Source: Anaerozeibacter sp031551775 (GTDB taxonomy: Bacteria; Bacillota; Clostridia; Christensenellales; Aristaeellaceae). From it: DNA of 12,947 nucleotides. Shown piece after piece: positions 7,248 through 12,947 of the stretch. The stretch covers positions 1 through 12,947 of the forward strand of contig JAVBND010000053.1 in the NCBI GenBank assembly GCA_031551775.1, in the 5' to 3' direction. The translations under genes were made by a program, and so were the position numbers. The notes under the pieces were generated by a model that saw nothing but the letters and a program-made list of their open reading frames with translations, was not told the DNA's origin and searched no databases. Each line of letters begins with the position of its first letter. Within the stretch, counting starts at the first letter, position 1.

Positions 7248-7277
7248 TTGTGCTTGAGCGGGTAACCGTGTTACAAT
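7248..7277 (+). promoter_or_regulatory. Extended -10 promoter of the M24-M20 operon
   Basis: TACAAT (7272-7277) is preceded by TGT, an extended -10 motif; a weak -35 TTGTGC (7248-7253) lies 18 bases upstream. Initiation should be near 7284, about 25 bases before the start codon. Confidence 0.65.
7262..7274. promoter_or_regulatory. Candidate operator overlapping the -10
   Basis: GTAAC (7262-7266) and GTTAC (7270-7274) form a perfect inverted repeat around CGT and overlap the first three bases of the -10. A protein bound here would block RNA polymerase. No regulator gene is in the window. Confidence 0.3.
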
Positions 7278-7308
7278 GCAAAGGAAATATGAACGGGAGG
7301 AAAGTACC

Positions 7309-8487
7309 ATGAGCAAGCCCATCATGCAAATTCCGCGCGCTGAATATGACGAACGCATCCGCCGCGTCCAAGCAGAAATGCAAAATGCGGGCATTGATTT
7401 GCTGGTCAGCCATGCCTGCGGCTGTGAATCGGCGACGGTCAGGTACCTGACCAACTTCTGGGCCGTGTTTGACTTTGTGGGCGTGCTGGTGCCGCAAACC
7501 GGTGCGCCCATCCTCCTGACCGGCGGGCCCGAGTCGTATGATTTTGCGAAAAAATTCGCCCAGATTGATGACGTGCGCGTTCATCCCATGTACGTGGAGA
7601 CCAGCGCGCCGGAGTGGGACAAGCCCACAAACCCCTACGATTTCACCATGATCCTGGGGGAGCTGCGCGATCGCGCGCCGATCAGGAGAATCGGGATCGC
7701 CAACGTCAACACCCTGCCGCACGTGATCTATTCAGACATCGAAAAGGGCGCCGCGGGCGCCGAAATCGTGCCCGCGGAGGACATCGTCATGGGCCTTCGA
7801 GCGGTCAAGTCCAAGGCCGAGATCGCGCTGATCCGCGAGGCTTGCCTCATTACGGAAGAGGCGGTCAAGGACGCCGTATCGATCATCCGCCCCGGCGTTC
7901 GCGAATGGGAAGTTCAGGCGCGCTGGATGGGCAAGGCTTTCGCCATGGGCGCTGAAGGCACGGGTTATCCGGTTTGGTGCACCAGCGGGCCTTCGACCTA
8001 TCAGAGCCTTTGCAAGTCCACCGACCGCGAAATTGGCATGAACGAAATGGTCCAGCTTTCCCTTGGCGCAAAGTACAACGGCTACTGCGGCAACATCGGC
8101 CGTGCGATCGTGCTGGGGAAGCTTCCCGAGCGCCACACGGACATGATCAAAATCGCGCACGAATGCGTGGATGAGACCATTCTTGCCATGCGCCCCGGCG
8201 TGCCGTTTGCCGAGGTTTACGACAAGTTCCAGGCGCGCCTTGAGAAGAACGGGCTGACCGGCACGTCGCTCTACGGTCCGGCACACTCGACCGGCCTTCA
8301 GGAATGCGAAGATCCCTGGGTAGACAACCGCTCGGGCAAGATACTCATGCCCGACATGGTGTTCAACATCGACATCTGGATTGCGGACGACCGGTACGGC
8401 GTGCGCATTGAGGACTGCGTGCTGATCACCGAAAGCGGGCTTGATGAGCTCACAACATGGCGGCGCGAGCCCATCGTGGTCGCGTAG
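7309..8487 (+). CDS. M24-family (prolidase/creatinase-fold) protein with a degenerate metal site
   Basis: A 392-residue, two-domain protein: a creatinase-type N-terminal domain (about 10-165) and a pita-bread-fold domain (about 170-385). The linker AVKSKAEIALIREAC is typical of Xaa-Pro peptidases. Metallopeptidases of this fold use Asp, Asp, His, Glu, Glu. Here the first two positions are S251 (VQLSLGAKYNGY) and N262 (GNIGRA), 11 residues apart as in the family; then H326 (GPAHSTG), D355 (FNIDIW) and E368 (VRIED). Two or three ligands are thus changed, and the usual proton-shuttle His before the first ligand is not seen (GPSTYQSL). Creatinase is a known metal-free relative, but its catalytic His in the GAH motif is also absent here. 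It may be a hydrolase with a different chemistry or a non-enzymatic protein. The start ATG 7309 has GGGAGG 8 bases upstream; the ATG at 7276 overlaps the promoter. It leads the operon; the next gene starts 13 bases after its stop. Confidence 0.85.
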   Translation: MSKPIMQIPRAEYDERIRRVQAEMQNAGIDLLVSHACGCESATVRYLTNFWAVFDFVGVLVPQTGAPILLTGGPESYDFAKKFAQIDDVRVHPMYVETSAPEWDKPTNPYDFTMILGELRDRAPIRRIGIANVNTLPHVIYSDIEKGAAGAEIVPAEDIVMGLRAVKSKAEIALIREACLITEEAVKDAVSIIRPGVREWEVQARWMGKAFAMGAEGTGYPVWCTSGPSTYQSLCKSTDREIGMNEMVQLSLGAKYNGYCGNIGRAIVLGKLPERHTDMIKIAHECVDETILAMRPGVPFAEVYDKFQARLEKNGLTGTSLYGPAHSTGLQECEDPWVDNRSGKILMPDMVFNIDIWIADDRYGVRIEDCVLITESGLDELTTWRREPIVVA

Positions 8488-8492
8488 GAGGG
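8487..8492 (+). promoter_or_regulatory. Ribosome binding site deciding a GTG start
   Basis: GGAGGG begins on the last base of the preceding stop codon and lies 8 bases before GTG 8501. No in-frame ATG with a site exists near here; the upstream in-frame ATGs (for example 8441) lie inside the M24 gene. Confidence 0.7.
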
Positions 8493-8500
8493 CCATCAAA

Positions 8501-9739
8501 GTGTGGAGCGAAAAATACCGGGACGAAATCGTGCGCCTGGCGAGCGAACTCGTCGCCATACCCACCGTCAATTGCCCGCCAAACGGCAACGAAGCGCCGG
8601 GACAGGCGCGCCTCAGGGCGTATTACGAGGCCATGGGCCTTGCGGTTGACGCCTTCTCGCCCGAGGAAGTGCCCGAATACCCGCACCACCCCGAGTTCAT
8701 GGCGCGAAACCTCAAGGGGCGCGAGAACCTGGTCGCCACATGGAAGGGAAAAGGCGGGGGCAAGTCGCTCGTGATCACCGGCCATATGGACGTGGTGCCG
8801 GAGGCGCCGCTGCCCTGGACGGTCACGGAAGCCTTTCGCCCGCACGTCTCGGACGGCAGGCTCTACGGGCGCGGCAGCGCCGATATGAAGGGCGCGCTGG
8901 CGGCCGGCGCGGTGGCGGTCAAGTACCTGAAAGACATCGGGTTCACCCCGCGCGGCGACGTGCTGCTCGAAAGCGTGGTGGACGAGGAGTACGCGGGCGC
9001 GAACGGCACCATTGCCGCAAGGCTCAAGGGGTACAACCCCGATTTTGCCATCATCCCCGAAGCGAGCGGGCTTGACGTATGTCCGGCGTGCGTCGGTGGA
9101 TTGGTGCTCAAGATCACCGTACGGGGCATTGCGGGCATGCCATACACGGGTGAGGAAATCGGCAACCCCGCCTACGACATCGCGGATATCGCGTCGATCG
9201 TGCGCGATTTTGGCGCTTACCGCGTGGAGCGCACGCCGCGCCCGGCGCTTTGGAGCGCCCAAGCGCAGGGCGCGCAAATCGTCGTGACAAAGATGCGCGC
9301 GGGCGAAGCCTACGAAAGCGGGCAGCTTTCAAGCCCCATCGACGCATGGATGGAAATTGTCATGCAGTCTTATCCCGGTGAAACGGCGGATGAGCTGGAA
9401 GCGCAGTTGTGGGATTATATCCGGCCCCGCTACCGCAACCCGGATGGCCTTCAAATTGAGCGGGTGTACCATTATTGCCGTCCGGCGGCGACCGATGAGA
9501 ATCATCCCGCGGTAAAAACGCTCAGGGAATGCGCGGAGGCGGTCAAGCCCGGGGCCAAGGTGTGCGGGGCGATGTTCTCGTGCGACATGTTTGCCGTGAC
9601 CGATGTAGGCCATGTGCCGTGCGCCATCTTTGGTCCGGTGGGGGCCAGGCTGCACGCGCCGGACGAATGGGTGGATATTGAGAGCTTGTGCTTGACGGCG
9701 CGCGCTCTGGCGGAATTTATCGTGAAGTGGTGCGGATAG
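8501..9739 (+). CDS. M20-family metallopeptidase/deacylase (ArgE/DapE-like)
   Basis: A 412-residue zinc amidohydrolase of the ArgE/DapE/carboxypeptidase G2 family, which cleaves amide bonds of N-acylated amino acids or dipeptides in the cytoplasm. All metal and catalytic residues are in place: H95 and D97 in VITGHMDVVP, D128 in GRGSADMKGAL, the catalytic pair E162-E163 in DEEYAGA, E187 in IPEASG, and H385 in RLHAPDE. The lid (dimerisation) domain runs from about 198 to 325. The start is GTG 8501, from its ribosome binding site. Unlike the upstream M24 protein it should be active. Proper substrate assignment (acetylornithine, succinyl-diaminopimelate, dipeptide, carbamoyl amino acid) is not possible from motifs. 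No other arginine or lysine synthesis gene is adjacent, so a scavenging role is more likely than biosynthesis. Confidence 0.88.
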   Translation: MWSEKYRDEIVRLASELVAIPTVNCPPNGNEAPGQARLRAYYEAMGLAVDAFSPEEVPEYPHHPEFMARNLKGRENLVATWKGKGGGKSLVITGHMDVVPEAPLPWTVTEAFRPHVSDGRLYGRGSADMKGALAAGAVAVKYLKDIGFTPRGDVLLESVVDEEYAGANGTIAARLKGYNPDFAIIPEASGLDVCPACVGGLVLKITVRGIAGMPYTGEEIGNPAYDIADIASIVRDFGAYRVERTPRPALWSAQAQGAQIVVTKMRAGEAYESGQLSSPIDAWMEIVMQSYPGETADELEAQLWDYIRPRYRNPDGLQIERVYHYCRPAATDENHPAVKTLRECAEAVKPGAKVCGAMFSCDMFAVTDVGHVPCAIFGPVGARLHAPDEWVDIESLCLTARALAEFIVKWCG

Positions 9740-9749
9740 GAGGAACTTG

Positions 9750-10580
9750 ATGAACCGGCTCGAAATCAAAACACCGGAGGGATTGTCCGCGCTTGTCTAC
9801 CCCGATTACGGCGGCATGATGGGCAAGCTCAGCCTCAAGGGGAAAGACATTTTTCACCTGGACGATGCGCGCCTTGCACAAGGCGCGGTGCTCGCGGGCG
9901 GCAATCCCGTGCTGTTTCCGGCGGCGGGACGCACGCGCTCGGACCGGTATCAATTGTACGGGAATGCGTACCGGATGCCCTTTCACGGGCTCGTGCGCGA
10001 TACGGCGTTTGGCGTTGCGAGTCATACGTCCTCAAGCGTGACGCTCGTCAAAACCACTTGCCAAGAATGGCAGGATCAGTGCTACCCGTTTGATTTTACG
10101 CTCAGGCTTACCTATGCGCTCAAGGGGACGGCGGTGAAGCTCGGCGTATCCATAAAGAACGACAGCGACATACCCATGCCGCACGCGTTTGGCTGGCACC
10201 CGTACTTTGTCGCGAGCGACAAGACGCGCTTTGAGATCAAGCCCAATATGGAAAGGTGCGCCTGGTATGAGGCGGACGGCCCGACCGAGATCCCGATAAG
10301 CGACTGTGACCTGACGCGCAAGGGCGACTATGTCTACTGGGGCCGGACCGGCGCGGCGCTTCGGATCAGCAATCCCGCCGACGGCTACGCGCTGGACATC
10401 GTGTCGGACGCTCGGTTTTCCGCGCTTGTCGTATGCACCAAGTTTGACGGGACGGTGTGTGTCGAGCCGTGGATGGCGCTGCCGGGGGCGCTGAACACCC
10501 AGGAAAACATTCAATGGGTAAAACCGGGCGAAGAAGCGCATTACAGCGTCCTGATGGAGGCGCGGTTGTTGGAGGCATAA
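9750..10580 (+). CDS. Aldose 1-epimerase family protein (LacX/GalM-like)
   Basis: A 276-residue beta-sandwich sugar-binding enzyme of the galactose mutarotase family, which interconverts alpha and beta anomers of sugars. Seen motifs are GGNPVLFPAAGRTRSDRY (50-67, substrate Arg R61), FHGLVRD (78-84, His H79), GWHPYF (148-153, His H150), and CVEPWMALPGALN (237-249) with the probable catalytic base E239. This arrangement matches the shorter LacX-like group rather than E. coli GalM. The start is ATG 9750 with AGGAGG (9738-9743) 6 bases upstream, overlapping the stop of the M20 gene; a TTG at 9747 is in frame but worse spaced. Its place between a peptidase and a permease suggests that the operon deals with a sugar or a sugar-linked amino compound. 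Confidence 0.85.
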   Translation: MNRLEIKTPEGLSALVYPDYGGMMGKLSLKGKDIFHLDDARLAQGAVLAGGNPVLFPAAGRTRSDRYQLYGNAYRMPFHGLVRDTAFGVASHTSSSVTLVKTTCQEWQDQCYPFDFTLRLTYALKGTAVKLGVSIKNDSDIPMPHAFGWHPYFVASDKTRFEIKPNMERCAWYEADGPTEIPISDCDLTRKGDYVYWGRTGAALRISNPADGYALDIVSDARFSALVVCTKFDGTVCVEPWMALPGALNTQENIQWVKPGEEAHYSVLMEARLLEA

Positions 10581-10583
10581 GCG

Positions 10584-11747
10584 ATGGATGTTCACGTTCA
10601 GCCCGGTGCGAAGATTGAAGGCAAGCTCCTTCGGCAGAACCTGCTGTTTTGCTTGCTGGTTACGTTGCTGGGCGTATTTGCCAGCGCATTTAGCGCGGTG
10701 GCCGACCATGTGGCCGCCGCCTTTGGCCAGGATGCGGCGATGGCAGGGATGTACCTGTCGGTCTACGGCACGGGGTCGTGCGTGAGCGCGTTCTTTGGCG
10801 GCGCGCTTGCGGACAGGTTTGGCAAGCGCAAAGTAATCGTGGTGTCGGTTGCGCTGCTCGCGGCCGGGCTGATCTGCGCGTCATTGACCGGGAACCAATT
10901 GGTGACCCTGATGGCGCTCTTCCTGGCGGGCGTGGGGTTTGGGCCGAGCGAAGCCATGTCGAGCGCGCTTTTGACCGATGAGAACCCGGCGGGCGCGACG
11001 CGCTGGATGAACATTTCGCAAATCGGGTTCGGCCTGGGCGCGATTTTTGCGCCCGTCGCGGCGGTATGGATGATCGCTCAGGGCCTTAGCTACCGGCACG
11101 TGTTTGGCGTGTGCGCGCTGATGCTCGCCTCGCTGATGGCGGCGATACAGGTTACCGGCCGGGGGCGTCCGGTCAAAGTCAACCGCAGCGGCAGCATGAA
11201 CAGCCTGGAGCTTTTAAAAAACAAGCGTTTCTTGCTCTACGCGCTCATGGTGTTTTTCTACCTCGGCTATGAATCGGTCGCGTCCATCACGTTTAAGCAG
11301 TTGTTTATGGGTTCGGGCGCAAGCGAGGGCGCTGCCGCCGCGGCCATCTCTCTGTTCTGGGGCTCAATGCTCGTGTGCCGGTTCTTGGGCGTGTTCCTCG
11401 GCGGGCGCGAGATCCTTTCGATCCGGGCGCTGGGCGTGGTGACGCTGGTCGGCATCGCGTTCCTGCTCACCGCGCAAAGCGACTTCATGCGCATCATCGG
11501 CGTGGCGCTGTACGGGTTTGGCTGCGGGCCGGTGTGGCCGATGTTGTTCGTGCTGTCTTCGCACGCGTTTCCGGAGCGAACCGGCGCGGCATACGGCGTA
11601 ATGATGCTGTTTTCGACCGCGGGCAACGCGCTGTTTCCGGTGCTGATCGGTTCGGGGGTCGGCGATCCGCGCGTGACGATTATGATATGCGCGGTGTTCT
11701 GCGCGATGGTCGTCTGCGCAACGTTTTTTGTGGGGAGCAAGTCATGA
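10584..11747 (+). CDS. Major facilitator superfamily transporter
   Basis: A 387-residue permease with about 12 membrane helices in two halves. The MFS motif A between helices 2 and 3 is clear: GGALADRFGKRK (72-83). The cytoplasmic middle loop is about 193-215 (rich in Arg, Lys, Ser). The segment YGFGCGPVWPMLFVLSSHAF in the second half recalls sugar permeases of the fucose/glucose type, but this is a weak hint and the substrate is open. The ATG at 10584 lies 3 bases after the epimerase stop with GGAGG (10571-10575) 8 bases upstream. Its TGA (11745-11747) overlaps the decarboxylase ATG as ATGA. Linkage to an epimerase suggests a sugar-like cargo; linkage to the peptidase and decarboxylase suggests an amino compound. 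Confidence 0.87.
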   Translation: MDVHVQPGAKIEGKLLRQNLLFCLLVTLLGVFASAFSAVADHVAAAFGQDAAMAGMYLSVYGTGSCVSAFFGGALADRFGKRKVIVVSVALLAAGLICASLTGNQLVTLMALFLAGVGFGPSEAMSSALLTDENPAGATRWMNISQIGFGLGAIFAPVAAVWMIAQGLSYRHVFGVCALMLASLMAAIQVTGRGRPVKVNRSGSMNSLELLKNKRFLLYALMVFFYLGYESVASITFKQLFMGSGASEGAAAAAISLFWGSMLVCRFLGVFLGGREILSIRALGVVTLVGIAFLLTAQSDFMRIIGVALYGFGCGPVWPMLFVLSSHAFPERTGAAYGVMMLFSTAGNALFPVLIGSGVGDPRVTIMICAVFCAMVVCATFFVGSKS

Positions 11748-12947
11748 CGCTTGAAAAGGGCGCGCTTCACGCGGCGCTTGAGGACTACGCGCGATCGGGC
11801 GTGACGCCGCTGCACATGCCCGGGCACAAACGAAACCCGGCGCTGCCAGACGCGTTGCCCTGGGCAATGGATATCACTGAAATCGATGACTTTGACAATT
11901 TGCACGGCGCGCAAGGCCTCTTGAAGGACGCCATGGCGCGCGCGGCGGCGCTCTATCGCGCGCGGCGCACGTTCTTCTTGGTCAATGGCTCAACCTGCGG
12001 CTTGCTCGCCGCGGTCCGCGCGTTGACCAAGCGGGGCGAGACGGTGCTTGTGGCGCGGGGAAGCCACCGCGCCCTCTATCACGCGCTCGAGATTTGCGGC
12101 CTGAACGCCCGTTACCTGATGCCTGAGGTAGACCCTGAGACCGGCATCACGGGCAGCATTGCGCCTGAGACGGTAGAAAGGGCGCTGGACGACGCGCCCA
12201 ACGCCAGGCTGTGCGTGATCACGTCACCCACCTACGAGGGCGTGACGAGCGACATTGGGGCAATTTCGGACATTTTGCACGCGCGCGGCGCTGTGCTGCT
12301 CGTGGACGAGGCGCACGGCGCGCATCTGGGCTTGTCGGATCATTTCCCCGAAAGCGCGGTGCGCCTGGGCGCGGATGTGGTGGTCCAGAGCCTGCACAAG
12401 ACCATGGCGAGTCTGACGCAGACGGCGCTTTTGCATGTTTTGACTGCCCGCGCGGATGCCGGGGAAGTTGCGCGGCAATTGTCGGTCTTTGAGACCAGCA
12501 GCCCGTCCTATGTGCTGATGGCTTCAATCGACGATTGCGTCGCCACAATGGCGCGTTCGGGAGAAGCCTTGCTCGCGGCGTACCGCGCGCGGCTTGAACG
12601 GTTTTACGGCTTGGTAAAGCCCCTCAGGCACCTTAAAATGCTGGGCGGGTCGCGCGCGTTTTATGACCGCGATCCGGGAAAGATCGTGGTGACGACGGGC
12701 CACGCGGGGATTGACGGATACCAATTGATTCAGCGCCTTCGCGCAAAGGGGTTTGAGCTTGAAATGGCAAGCGAGGGCTATGCGCTGGCGATGACGGGCC
12801 TGGGCGATGCCGAGGACGCGCTGGATGGGTTTGCACGGGCGCTGCTTGAAATTGACTTGGGCCTGACCGACCATCCGCCCGCGCCGCCCGCGCCGCCGCT
12901 TTTCGCGCCGCGCGCGGCGCTGACGATTGAAGAAGCGCTGTCGCGCG
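11744..12947 (+). CDS. Orn/Lys/Arg decarboxylase family protein, PLP-dependent (3' end missing)
   Basis: The frame is open from ATG 11744 to the window edge (401 residues); about 80 more would be expected, as YaaO/SpeA-type proteins of Bacillota are about 480 long. It is a fold-type I PLP enzyme: the N-terminal TPLHMPGHKR (21-30) is the family hallmark, DEAHGAH (188-194) holds the Asp that binds the PLP ring nitrogen, and QSLHKTM (215-221) holds K219, which forms the Schiff base. The last part shows a Pro-rich linker (PPAPPAPP) and the start of the conserved TIEEAL helix. The N-terminal wing domain of the large E. coli enzymes is absent. The family removes CO2 from arginine, lysine or ornithine to give polyamines or their precursors; the exact substrate is unknown. 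The start overlaps the MFS stop as ATGA. No clear ribosome binding site other than GGGGAG at 11732-11737, 6 bases upstream. Confidence 0.9.
   Translation, partial: MTLEKGALHAALEDYARSGVTPLHMPGHKRNPALPDALPWAMDITEIDDFDNLHGAQGLLKDAMARAAALYRARRTFFLVNGSTCGLLAAVRALTKRGETVLVARGSHRALYHALEICGLNARYLMPEVDPETGITGSIAPETVERALDDAPNARLCVITSPTYEGVTSDIGAISDILHARGAVLLVDEAHGAHLGLSDHFPESAVRLGADVVVQSLHKTMASLTQTALLHVLTARADAGEVARQLSVFETSSPSYVLMASIDDCVATMARSGEALLAAYRARLERFYGLVKPLRHLKMLGGSRAFYDRDPGKIVVTTGHAGIDGYQLIQRLRAKGFELEMASEGYALAMTGLGDAEDALDGFARALLEIDLGLTDHPPAPPAPPLFAPRAALTIEEALSR

Noticed and set aside
7732..8589. 285-codon minus-strand frame across the M24 gene
   Set aside because: Antisense shadow of a clear protein family member; composition rich in Arg, His and Ala, no recognisable domain.
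8450..9277. 275-codon minus-strand frame across the M20 gene
   Set aside because: Same reasoning: the plus frame has all M20 metal ligands, so the antisense frame is a by-product of codon bias.
12876..12920. GCC/CCG-rich repeat-like stretch near the right edge
   Set aside because: It codes a short Pro/Ala linker in the decarboxylase and is not a true DNA repeat array.

Overview
The window looks like a chromosomal piece of a fairly high-GC Bacillota genome, most likely class Clostridia. This is inferred from strong AGGAGG-type ribosome binding sites, sigma-A-type promoters, a cysteine-rich protein of a type I associate with spore-forming clostridia, a YaaO/SpeA-like Orn/Lys/Arg decarboxylase, and a clostridial type of Fpg/Nei-like protein. 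No species can be named from the sequence alone. The coding DNA is GC-rich, while the first ~470 bases are clearly more AT-rich.

Layout. (1) 1-476: the 3' end of a probable IS1182-like transposase, a hairpin with a T-tract on the minus strand, an AT-rich stretch with no clear gene, and a doubtful 19-residue ORF. (2) 471-1244, minus: a cysteine-rich protein (22 Cys in 257 residues), probably a spore-coat-type protein, with its own AGGAGG and a possible sporulation-sigma -10 element. (3) 1473-6262, plus: a complete branched-chain/hydrophobic amino-acid ABC transporter, livK-livH-livM-livG-livF. It has a good sigma-A promoter, a GC hairpin between livK and livH, start/stop overlaps at livM-livG and livG-livF, and a strong terminator after livF. 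(4) 6330-7139, minus: an Fpg/Nei-fold protein lacking the catalytic N-terminal proline, with its own near-consensus promoter. (5) 7309 to the end, plus: a tightly packed operon of a metal-site-degenerate M24 protein, an M20 metallopeptidase with intact ligands, an aldose 1-epimerase-like protein, an MFS permease and an Orn/Lys/Arg decarboxylase cut off by the window end.

How they fit together. The Liv system should import amino acids or similar small amides. The downstream operon reads as an uptake-and-processing module: a permease, a hydrolase of amide or peptide bonds, a creatinase/prolidase-fold protein of unknown activity, a sugar mutarotase-like protein and a PLP decarboxylase. Its substrate cannot be read from the sequence. 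The most interesting points are the two enzyme-fold proteins with altered active sites (Fpg-like and M24-like), the missing lipobox of LivK, and the metallothionein-like cysteine cluster in the putative coat protein. I found no tRNA, rRNA, CRISPR array or obvious undescribed defence system.
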